NCBI GenBank assembly: GCA_003231645.1
Contig: QIIW01000065.1
Coordinates: forward strand, 1-55,884
Source of the DNA: Acidimicrobiia bacterium
Lineage (GTDB): Bacteria; Actinomycetota; Acidimicrobiia; Acidimicrobiales; Aldehydirespiratoraceae
Length of the DNA: 55,884 bases
Direction: 5' to 3'
Below the pieces are notes generated by a model. It worked only from the letters and a program-made list of their open reading frames with translations, was not told the DNA's origin and did no database searches. Positions within the stretch are counted from its first letter, which is position 1. Every line of letters begins with the position of its first letter. A program made the translations under genes and the position numbers. Positions 49,290 through 55,884 of this stretch are shown piece after piece.

Positions 49290-49369
49290 TCCACGATGCG
49301 GCACGGTCTGGCCCGGTTTTCGGGACGGCCCAATCCGATCCGTCCGTGAACCCCACCCGGAGTGAGCTG

Positions 49370-50071
49370 ATGTCCGACGAAACAGCCGAAGACGACATCG
49401 ATCTCGCCGGCCTGAGTGACGAGGACCTCACGGCTCAGATGCACGACGATCTCTACGATGGCCTGGTCGAGGAGATAGAGGAGGCGACTCACATACTCCT
49501 GGGCCGCGGTTGGCCCGCCGACAGGATCCTCAACGAAGCGCTCGTCGAAGGCATGCGCATGGTTGGCATCGACTTCCGTGACGGAATCCTCTTCGTGCCC
49601 GAGGTGCTCCTGGCCGCCAACGCCATGAAGGGCGGGATGGCCATCCTGCGTCCACTGCTGGCCGAGACCGGCGCCAAGCCAATCGGTACCGTCGTCATCG
49701 GAACCGTCAAGGGCGACATCCACGACATCGGCAAGAACCTCGTCGCGATGATGCTCGAAGGGGCCGGGTTCGAGGTCTTCAATCTCGGCATCAACACCGA
49801 CGTCGACGAGTTCCTCGCCGCGATCGACGAGCACAACCCCGACATCGTCGGCATGTCGGCATTGCTCACCACCACCATGCCCTACATGAAGGTGGTCATC
49901 GACACCCTGGTCGAGAAGGGAATGCGCGACGACCTCATCGTTCTGGTGGGCGGAGCGCCGCTCAACGAGGAGTTCGGCGAGGCAATAGGAGCCGATGCCT
50001 ATTGCCCGGACGCGGCGGTCGCCGCCGAGACCGCCGGCGCACTCATCACGGCCAGGCGTACCGCGGCATGA
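49370..50071 (+). CDS. Corrinoid (B12-binding) methyl-carrier protein
   Basis: A 233-aa corrinoid protein of the MtbC/MtmC/MetH type. A helical cap domain (residues about 20-100: LYDGLVEEIEEATHILLGRGW, LVEGMRMVGIDFRDGILFVPEVLLAANAMKGGM) precedes the Rossmann B12 domain. The lower-ligand motif is D116-x-H118-x2-G121 (KGDIHDIGKNLV), with SALLTTTMPYMKVVID and VLVGGAPLNEEFGEAIGADAY completing the site. It would accept a methyl group from a substrate methyltransferase and pass it to tetrahydrofolate. ATG 49370 has GGAG at 7 nt. It is the first gene of a five-gene operon in which three junctions are ATGA overlaps. Confidence 0.94.
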   Translation: MSDETAEDDIDLAGLSDEDLTAQMHDDLYDGLVEEIEEATHILLGRGWPADRILNEALVEGMRMVGIDFRDGILFVPEVLLAANAMKGGMAILRPLLAETGAKPIGTVVIGTVKGDIHDIGKNLVAMMLEGAGFEVFNLGINTDVDEFLAAIDEHNPDIVGMSALLTTTMPYMKVVIDTLVEKGMRDDLIVLVGGAPLNEEFGEAIGADAYCPDAAVAAETAGALITARRTAA

Positions 50072-50706
50072 CCAAGGCGGCTCCGCCGCGTTCGCTGATC
50101 CTGGCCTGCGGAGCCCTCGCCCGGGAGATCGAGGCGATCATCTCGCTCAACGATCTCGACAACGTGAGCGTGCAATACCTGCCGGGCCGTCTCCACAACC
50201 GCCCCGAACAGATCCCCGACCTGGTTCGAACCCGTGTTCGGGCCGCCCGTGGTGACTTCGATCGCATCCTCGTCGGCTACGCCGACTGTGGCACCGGCGG
50301 CCGGCTCGACAAGGTGTGCGAGGAGGAAGGAGTCGAGAGACTCCCCGGCGCCCACTGCTACGAGATCTACGCCGGCCCCACTGACTTCGCCGCCCTGGCC
50401 GATGATGTACCCGGCACCTTCTACCTCACCGACTACATGGTCAGGTACTTCGACATCATCGTGTGGCGTGGGCTCGGACTCGATCGTCATCCTCAACTAC
50501 TCGAGACTTATTTCCGGAACTACGAGCGGGTCGTCCATCTCGCTCACGACGACAACCCCGACCTCCTCGCCGCCGCCCGGGAACAGGCCGGCCGCCTGGG
50601 TCTGGTCTACGAGCGCCTCGACTGCGGTTACGGCGACCTCGAACATCTCATCGTCAACCACGTGGAAATCAGGTCGCCGACCACCACCAGGAGCGTCCGG
50701 GCATGA
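50068..50706 (+). CDS. DUF1638 family protein
   Basis: A 212-aa DUF1638 protein. Visible family features are the start SLILACGALAREIEAIIS, VQYLPGRLHNRPEQIPDLVRTRV, the glycine-rich ILVGYADCGTGGRLDKVCEEEGVERLPGAHCYEIYAG, and FYLTDYMVRYFDIIVWRGLGLDRHPQL. Conserved Cys/His residues (AC, DCGTGG, GAHCYE) suggest a metal or corrinoid-related site. DUF1638 genes recur next to trimethylamine/glycine-betaine-type corrinoid methyltransferases, but the role is unproven. Start and stop overlap its neighbours by ATGA. Confidence 0.92.
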   Translation: MTKAAPPRSLILACGALAREIEAIISLNDLDNVSVQYLPGRLHNRPEQIPDLVRTRVRAARGDFDRILVGYADCGTGGRLDKVCEEEGVERLPGAHCYEIYAGPTDFAALADDVPGTFYLTDYMVRYFDIIVWRGLGLDRHPQLLETYFRNYERVVHLAHDDNPDLLAAAREQAGRLGLVYERLDCGYGDLEHLIVNHVEIRSPTTTRSVRA

Positions 50707-51068
50707 GTCGGCGTGGGAGTGGATACGGGATCGCCACGATCTACTGGCGCGACATCCCCGCCCAGGTTGTCGCCCGCACCGCCGAGGGCACCGAGAAGGT
50801 GCTGCTCGACAACCGTTTCCAGGTCGCCATCGACCGGGCCGCCGTGGTCGCCGGTCTCACCGGCACCCACGCCTACGTCGAGCAGTGGCGCAGGGAGACG
50901 GAACCGGCGAGTGCCGACCGGCTCGACCAGGGCCGGACCAGGGCCGCCGAACTCGACGCATCCTTCCCGAAGGACCGTCTCGAAACCTTCGTGGCCACCG
51001 GGGGACTCGATCCGATGTCCTCGCTGCCGGTAGCGAACGACCTATCAACGGAAGCAGAAATCCAATGA
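50703..51068 (+). CDS. 'Virulence factor' (PF13769-type) small protein
   Basis: A 121-aa protein with YGIATIYWRDIPAQVVARTAEG and LLDNRFQVAIDRAAVVAGLTGTHAYVEQWRR, the pattern of a family called 'virulence factor' by historical accident. It is usually encoded beside DUF1638 and corrinoid methyltransferase genes. IYWRDIPAQV and the basic middle are conserved. Small and soluble, perhaps an accessory subunit or chaperone of the methyl-transfer complex; that is inference. It has ATGA overlaps on both sides. Confidence 0.85.
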   Translation: MSRRGSGYGIATIYWRDIPAQVVARTAEGTEKVLLDNRFQVAIDRAAVVAGLTGTHAYVEQWRRETEPASADRLDQGRTRAAELDASFPKDRLETFVATGGLDPMSSLPVANDLSTEAEIQ

Positions 51069-51976
51069 CCGAAACCGTCATCAGCTCGGCCACCAAAGAG
51101 GTGGTGATCGGCTTCGATCGTCCGTTCGTGATGATCGGCGAGCGCATCAACCCGACAGGGCGCAAGCTTCTCGCCCAGGAGATGAAGGACGGCGACTTCA
51201 GCCGCGTCGAGGCCGATGCCATCGCCCAGGTCGAAGCCGGCGCTCACATGCTCGACATCAACGCCGGTATCCCGCTCGCCGATGAGCCGGCGCTGATGGC
51301 CAAGGCCATCATGCTCGTGCAGTCGGTCACCGACGTCCCATTATCGATTGATTCGTCGATCATCGAGGCACTCGAGGCCGGCATCACGGCCTACGAGGGC
51401 AAGCCCCTCATCAACTCGGTCACCGGTGAGGACGAGGTTCTCGAACGGGTGCTTCCCCTGGTGGCCCGATCCGGTGCCGCCGTGGTCGCCATATCCAATG
51501 ACGAGACCGGCATAAGCGAAGACCCGGATGTGCGGTTCACCGTCGCCAAGAAGATCGTGGAACGGGCCGCCGACCACGGCATACCCGCCGCCGACGTCGT
51601 GGTCGACCCGCTCGTGATGCCGATCGGGGCGATGGGCACCGCCGGTCGCCAGGTGTTCGCTCTCGTCCGACGCCTGCGCGACGAACTCAATGTCAACACG
51701 ACGTGTGGGGCCTCCAACGTGAGTTTCGGCCTGCCCAATCGCCACGCCATCACCGGAACGTTCCTGTCGATGGCGATCGGTGCCGGGATGACATCGGCCA
51801 TCATGAATCCGATGCACGCCGAGGTGAAGAGAGCCGTGATGGGCGCCGACGTCCTCGCCGGCCACGACCCCCACTGCGCCTCCTGGATCTCCGAGTACCG
51901 CGATCCGGCGGCGGGTGGCGGGGCCCGCGGGGCCCGGCGCGGACGTTCGGGTCGCCGTCGCGGCGCCACGCCATGA
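51065..51976 (+). CDS. Methyltetrahydrofolate:corrinoid methyltransferase
   Basis: A 303-aa DHPS-like TIM barrel of the AcsE/MtgA/MetH-pterin type that exchanges methyl between Co and tetrahydrofolate. Motifs are FVMIGERINPTGRKLLAQEM, AHMLDINAGIP (pterin Asp and Asn), LSIDSSIIEALEAGI, PLINSVTGE, VDPLVMPIG, and TTCGASNVSFGLPNRHAITGTFL (the Asn-rich loop of MeTr). The C-terminus is a Gly/Arg-rich tail (AAGGGARGARRGRSGRRRG) unlike the core. ATG 51065 overlaps the upstream stop. It makes methyl-THF for the one-carbon pool. Confidence 0.92.
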   Translation: MTETVISSATKEVVIGFDRPFVMIGERINPTGRKLLAQEMKDGDFSRVEADAIAQVEAGAHMLDINAGIPLADEPALMAKAIMLVQSVTDVPLSIDSSIIEALEAGITAYEGKPLINSVTGEDEVLERVLPLVARSGAAVVAISNDETGISEDPDVRFTVAKKIVERAADHGIPAADVVVDPLVMPIGAMGTAGRQVFALVRRLRDELNVNTTCGASNVSFGLPNRHAITGTFLSMAIGAGMTSAIMNPMHAEVKRAVMGADVLAGHDPHCASWISEYRDPAAGGGARGARRGRSGRRRGATP

Positions 51977-51995
51977 ACCGGCGGGTCGCGACCTG

Positions 51996-54026
51996 ATGGA
52001 CAAGCCGACGCAGGCGTCGGTCGTGTTCACCCCGGCCGGGGTGCGCCGGCCGGTCGACGTGGGCACCAGTGTTCTCGACGCGGCACGCGCCGCCGGGGTC
52101 GACCTCGACTCCACATGCGGCGGGCGTGGTCTGTGCGGCCGATGCCAGATCTCACCCTCACTGGGTGAGTTCGCCAAGTGGGGCATCTCCAGCGTTCTCA
52201 GCTCACTCACGCCGGCCGGACCGACCGAGATCGGCTACCGCGGTCGTCGGCCGATCGCCGACGACATGCGTCTTGGCTGCCAAGCGGTGATTTGCGGCGA
52301 CGTGGTGGTCGACATTCCGGCCACCAGCCAGATCCACCGCCCGGTGGTCCGCAAGGCCATCGACCTCCACGGTCTCGAAGTTGATCCGATGATCGTTGCC
52401 CGGATGGTCGAGATCCCCGTACCCGACCTCGGCGACGGGCGGGCCGACGCCGATCTGCTCACCGGTCGACTCGAAGCCGACTGGGGAATCGTCGACGCGG
52501 TGGTCGATGCACGTGTGCTGCCCGGCCTTCACCGGGCAATCAGCCAGGGCGGGCAGCGAGTCACCGCCATCGTCCACTCCGACGGCACGGTGTTGGCGGT
52601 GCGGCCCGGATTCGACGATGTCGTCTACGGTCTGGCCGTCGATGTCGGCTCGACCACGATCGCCGGCTATCTCGTCGACCTCACCAACGGCGAGGTGGTG
52701 GCGTCCGTCGGTGTGATGAACCCCCAGATTCGATTTGGCGAGGACCTCATGAGCCGGGTGTCCTACGTGATGATGAATCCCGGTGGTGACACCGAGATGA
52801 CCTCAGCCGTACGGTCGTGCATCGACTCGATGATCAACGATCTGGCCGGCGAACTCGAGCTGTCGCCGGAGGATCTACGGAGCCGAGTGCATGACATGGT
52901 GGCCGTGGGCAACCCGATCATGCACCACCTTCTGCTGGGCATCGATCCCACCCCGCTCGGAGCGGCGCCGTTCACTCTGGCGGTGAGCGCCCCGGTCGAC
53001 ATGCGCGCCGACGAGCTCGACATCGACCTGCCGTTCGCCCGTGCCCACCTCGGTCCGTGTATCGCCGGACACGTGGGGGCCGACGCCGCCGCGGCAACCC
53101 TCGACGAACAAACCCACCTCGCCGACCCGCCCCAGCTCCTGGTCGACGTGGGGACCAACGCCGAGATCGTATTGGGCACACCTTCGACCACCTACGCGGC
53201 ATCGTCTCCCACCGGCCCGGCGTTCGAGGGCGCTCAGATCTCGTGTGGGATGCGGGCCACCTCGGGGGCGATCGAACGTATCCGTATCGACCGCGAAACC
53301 AAGGAGCCGCGCTTCAAGGTCATCGGGTCCGATCTCTGGTCCGATGAGCCCGGCTTCGCGCAGTCGATCGAGAAGATCGAGGTTGCCGGCCTCTGCGGGT
53401 CGGCGATCATCGAGGTGATCGGCGAGATGTTCCTGGCCGGGGTATGCCGCGCCGACGGCGTGATCGACGGCTCCCTTGCCGCCACCACACCACGAGTCCA
53501 ACCCCACGGCCGAACTTTCAAGTATGTGATCAGAGTCGATGACGAGCTCGCCATCACCCAGAACGACGTCCGTCAGATCCAGCTCGCCGGCGCCGCGCTC
53601 CGTGCCGGCATCGACCTGCTGATGGAACACGCCGGTGTCTCCGAGGTGCACGACGTTCGCCTGGCCGGAGCGTTCGGTGCCCACATCGACCCGGTCTATG
53701 CGCTGGTACTCGGCCTGGTGCCGGATTGCCCGGTCGAGGGGGTGCGATCCGTCGGCAACTCTGCTGGTGCCGGGGCGGTGAGAATGCTCGTGTCGGCCTC
53801 GCAGCGAGCCGAGATCGCCGCCACCGTCCGGCAGATCGAGAAGATCGAGACCGCGATCGAACCCCGTTTCCAGGAGCTGTTCGTCGAAGCCATGGCCTTC
53901 CCTCACCAGAGGGCACCAACCACCCATCTGGCGCGGGTCGTCGACCTACCCGAGCGAACCGTCACGAAACCACACCGCCGCGGCCGACGGCGAAGCACAG
54001 CCAAGAACGCCCGGGACGACTCGTGA
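51996..54026 (+). CDS. Reductive activator of corrinoid proteins (ASKHA/DUF4445, RACo-like)
   Basis: A 676-aa protein that re-reduces inactive Co(II) to Co(I) with ATP. An N-terminal 2Fe-2S ferredoxin domain carries C41-x5-C47-x2-C50 (STCGGRGLCGRC) and C95 (LGCQAV). A linker is followed by a DUF4445 ASKHA ATPase domain: YGLAVDVGSTTIAGYLVDL (phosphate 1), AVGNPIMHHLLLGID, LLVDVGTNAEIVLG (phosphate 2), GPAFEGAQISCGMRA, and LAGAFGAHIDPVYAL with VGNSAGAGAVRML. Basic C-terminal tail. It completes the methyl-transfer operon. Confidence 0.94.
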   Translation: MDKPTQASVVFTPAGVRRPVDVGTSVLDAARAAGVDLDSTCGGRGLCGRCQISPSLGEFAKWGISSVLSSLTPAGPTEIGYRGRRPIADDMRLGCQAVICGDVVVDIPATSQIHRPVVRKAIDLHGLEVDPMIVARMVEIPVPDLGDGRADADLLTGRLEADWGIVDAVVDARVLPGLHRAISQGGQRVTAIVHSDGTVLAVRPGFDDVVYGLAVDVGSTTIAGYLVDLTNGEVVASVGVMNPQIRFGEDLMSRVSYVMMNPGGDTEMTSAVRSCIDSMINDLAGELELSPEDLRSRVHDMVAVGNPIMHHLLLGIDPTPLGAAPFTLAVSAPVDMRADELDIDLPFARAHLGPCIAGHVGADAAAATLDEQTHLADPPQLLVDVGTNAEIVLGTPSTTYAASSPTGPAFEGAQISCGMRATSGAIERIRIDRETKEPRFKVIGSDLWSDEPGFAQSIEKIEVAGLCGSAIIEVIGEMFLAGVCRADGVIDGSLAATTPRVQPHGRTFKYVIRVDDELAITQNDVRQIQLAGAALRAGIDLLMEHAGVSEVHDVRLAGAFGAHIDPVYALVLGLVPDCPVEGVRSVGNSAGAGAVRMLVSASQRAEIAATVRQIEKIETAIEPRFQELFVEAMAFPHQRAPTTHLARVVDLPERTVTKPHRRGRRRSTAKNARDDS

Positions 54027-54051
54027 CCGGCACGCCGACTCGACGACCACG

Positions 54052-54657
54052 TCAGGCCCCGGGTTCGTAGCCCAGACCGGCCAGCACGCCATCCACGACC
54101 TCGGCGACGAAGTCGAGGTTGATCGCCTCCTCGCTCATGAGGCGGCGATAGAACAGCGGACCGGCCAGCATGGCCAGTACGACCTTCGGGTCGGCATCCG
54201 ATCGGATCTGCCCGGCCTCGATCGCCGCCCTTATCACCTTGAGGAGTGGGCGTTGGCGAACCTCGCTCAGCGATCGTTTCTCTCGGGCCAACTCCTCGTC
54301 GCACTCGGCCGCCGCCACGAGAGCCGCCAACACCGATACCCAGCGGGCACGCGGGAGCTCATGGGCGAGATGCCCGAGGATCGCCATCAGGTCGGCCCGC
54401 ACCTCGCCGACCGGTTCGATCTCGGGTGGGGGCGCGAGGGAGCTGAACGCGTCGATCACCAGATCGGCCTTGCTACGCCAATTGCGGTAGATGGTGGTGC
54501 GGGCGACTCCGGCCCGCTGCGCCACCGACTCGATGCTCAGGCCCTCGAAGCCGTCGCCGACGAGAATCTCGATCGTGGCTTCGTGAACCACCGATCGGGT
54601 GCGTCGAACACGCGGGTCGATGGGATCACAGGCCGAGTCGGGACACGGCCGACCCAT
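54052..54657 (-). CDS. TetR family regulator
   Basis: A 201-aa TetR repressor. The HTH is VVHEATIEILVGDGFEGLSIESVAQRAGVARTTIYRNWRSKADLV (recognition helix VARTTIYRNW), and a C-terminal TetR_C domain (RQRPLLKVIRAAIEAGQIRSDADPKVVLAMLAGPLFYRRLMS) of the Rv0302/AcrR-like type follows. It overlaps the MFS gene stop by 4 nt on the same strand and very likely controls that efflux pump. Confidence 0.92.
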   Translation of the reverse strand: MGRPCPDSACDPIDPRVRRTRSVVHEATIEILVGDGFEGLSIESVAQRAGVARTTIYRNWRSKADLVIDAFSSLAPPPEIEPVGEVRADLMAILGHLAHELPRARWVSVLAALVAAAECDEELAREKRSLSEVRQRPLLKVIRAAIEAGQIRSDADPKVVLAMLAGPLFYRRLMSEEAINLDFVAEVVDGVLAGLGYEPGA

Positions 54658-55884
54658 CAGGGCGACCCGACGCTCGCGGTCGGGGACGCGGTCTGGAGAT
54701 CGGGATTGTCGGCCCGGGCCACGGCCACGTGCTCCGGCATGATTCGATGGGTCGCCACCGCCCCGACGGCCACCGCCACCGCGGCCGCCAACATGGTCAC
54801 GCCGAACGAGTCGATGAATGCCGACTGGGCGGCAGCAGCCAACTTGGCACCGACGGCCGGGTCGACATAGTGGGCCGCCTCCAGCGCGCGGCCCACCGAG
54901 TTTCGTGCCATGACAGCCAGCGGCTCAGGCAAGGCCGGGAGGTTTCCGACCAGCGAGCTGCGATACAGGGTGCTGGAAATACTGCCGAGAACCGCAATAC
55001 CGATGGCTCCACCGAGCTCGCGGGACGTGTCGTTCACCGCTGAACCCACGCCGGATCTCGCCACCGGCAGGCCGGCCATGATGCTGGTGGTGGAGTTGGC
55101 CATGACCACCGACATCCCGGTGGAGAGCAGCACCAGCGCCACGAACAGAATCCAGTAGTGGTAGCCGCTGGACAGGGTGGCCATCACGACGAAACCGACG
55201 GAGATGAGACCCATACCGGCGGTAACGGTGTTACGAAGCCCAAATCTCTCGGCAACATCGGCGCTTCGGGGTGAGACGACCACCATGACACCGGCCGCCG
55301 GCAACACTCGCAGCGACGCCCCCAAAGCACTGAATCCGAGAGCGAACTGGAGGTAGAGCGTCACGAGAAAAAACATTCCGTACAAAGCGAAGAACACGGT
55401 GGAGATGGTGAACGCGCCGGCGCTGAAGCCCCGTTCCGAGAAATAGCCCATTTCGAGCATCGGGGTATCCGAGCGACGCTCCCAGAGGACGAAACCGACC
55501 AGAATCGCCGCGGCCGCGACCAGCAACCCGAGGGTTACCGCGTCGAACCAACCGTTGTTCGGCCCCTCGATGATCCCGTAGAGCAACACGAAGAGCCCGC
55601 CGGCCGAGAGCAAGGCCCCGACCGGGTCGAGCTTGGTGTGATCAGGATCAATCGAGGTAGGCACGAACACAAGGCCGAGCAGGAGTGCCACAGCAGCTAT
55701 CGGCAAAGAGATGAAGAACACCGATCCCCACCAGAACCGTTCGAGCAGAAGGCCGCTGACCACCGGACCGATGGCGGCACCGGCCCCGGCGAAGCCCGCC
55801 CAGATGGCGATGGCCCGGCCGCGTTCGTGCGGTGGGAAAACGTTGGTGACGATCGACAGGGTGGCCGGCATCACAAACGCCGCG
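54657..55884 (-). CDS. DHA2-type MFS multidrug transporter (5' end outside the window)
   Basis: At least 408 residues of a 14-TM drug:H+ antiporter (EmrB/QacA class), cut by the right edge. Motifs are FPPHERGRAIAIWAGFAGAGAAIGPVVSGLLLERFWWGSVFFISLP (motif C-like GPVVSG plus the EmrB W-rich turn), WERRSDTPMLEMGYFSERGFSAG, and the late AVNDTSRELGGAIGIAVLGSISS. It expels toxic organics using proton flow. The missing part would hold TM1-4. The stop overlaps the TetR start, forming an efflux-regulator unit. Confidence 0.93.
   Translation of the reverse strand, partial: AAFVMPATLSIVTNVFPPHERGRAIAIWAGFAGAGAAIGPVVSGLLLERFWWGSVFFISLPIAAVALLLGLVFVPTSIDPDHTKLDPVGALLSAGGLFVLLYGIIEGPNNGWFDAVTLGLLVAAAAILVGFVLWERRSDTPMLEMGYFSERGFSAGAFTISTVFFALYGMFFLVTLYLQFALGFSALGASLRVLPAAGVMVVVSPRSADVAERFGLRNTVTAGMGLISVGFVVMATLSSGYHYWILFVALVLLSTGMSVVMANSTTSIMAGLPVARSGVGSAVNDTSRELGGAIGIAVLGSISSTLYRSSLVGNLPALPEPLAVMARNSVGRALEAAHYVDPAVGAKLAAAAQSAFIDSFGVTMLAAAVAVAVGAVATHRIMPEHVAVARADNPDLQTASPTASVGSP

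Noticed and set aside
49202..49369. Cobalamin riboswitch before the corrinoid operon
   Set aside because: No B12-box core or matching long paired structure could be recognised in the 168 nt.
50234..51064. Long N-terminal extension of the methyl-THF methyltransferase
   Set aside because: The extension is out-of-frame shadow of DUF1638 and the PF13769-type gene; family similarity starts at ATG 51065, which overlaps the upstream stop.
1..55884. tRNA, rRNA, prophage, insertion sequence or integrase genes
   Set aside because: No transposase or integrase motifs, no terminal inverted repeats and no tRNA-like cloverleaf sequence were recognised; gene spacing leaves almost no room for them.

Overview
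The window is GC-rich DNA packed with short-spaced genes. It looks like the chromosome of an actinobacterium, most probably of the class Acidimicrobiia. Supporting markers are WhiB, a PdtaS-type histidine kinase, two ArsA-like ATPases, DUF3107, the histidine phosphatase-DUF3090-SCO1664 trio, a class E sortase-like protein, DUF5317, and many genes that appear to be leaderless (a TANNNT box 6-7 nt before an ATG or GTG). No rRNA, tRNA, CRISPR array, insertion sequence, prophage or integrase was seen. Taxonomy is inferred from gene content only.

Layout. 1-2 kb: two damaged genes (a potassium channel and a PF10118-type hydrolase, each with an apparent out-of-frame internal deletion), a GNAT acetyltransferase and a YciI protein. 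2-4 kb: an F420-hydrogenase beta-like flavo/Fe-S protein followed 8 nt later by a thiol oxidoreductase whose active-site Cys codon is replaced by an in-frame TGA, with a hairpin just downstream. 4-12 kb: cysteine-desulfurase-like protein, lipoprotein, family 5 uracil-DNA glycosylase, the phosphatase/DUF3090/SCO1664 trio, a 470-bp gene-free stretch with repeats, etfBA, diacylglycerol kinase and a phosphodiesterase. 12-21 kb: regulatory and ATPase block (WhiB, PdtaS, ArsA pair, DUF3107, Mrp, SufR-like regulator, degenerate receiver protein, SixA, Crp/Fnr).

20.6-32 kb: a DUF3179 lipoprotein, an unknown protein, and a complete-looking System I cytochrome c maturation operon ccmABCDEFH plus a CcmI-like TPR protein. 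The operon ends in an exported protein that fuses YceI, c-type heme and copper-monooxygenase-like domains. 31.7-45 kb: a sortase-like protein lacking its catalytic Cys segment, septum-formation lipoprotein, DUF5317, a glycoside hydrolase/glycosyltransferase divergent pair, TetR, NUDIX, thioesterase, VOC, an EEP nuclease, lytic transglycosylase, PLP decarboxylase, YcaQ and a HAD phosphatase. 45-54 kb: leuS, an EamA transporter, then a tightly overlapping five-gene corrinoid methyl-transfer operon (corrinoid protein, DUF1638, 'virulence factor' family, methyltetrahydrofolate methyltransferase, reductive activator). The right edge has a TetR-MFS efflux pair cut by the window end.

The most notable item is the gene at 3248-3892. 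Read through the TGA at 3308, it is a full-length homolog of the mycothiol-dependent oxidoreductase Rv2466c with U-P-W-C in place of C-P-W-C, and an 8-bp hairpin with a GUU loop starts 14 nt after the UGA. This is strong evidence for a selenoprotein that routine annotation would truncate or call a pseudogene. Other points worth checking are the missing substrate methyltransferase of the corrinoid operon, the YceI-heme-monooxygenase fusion, and three genes with apparent internal deletions.
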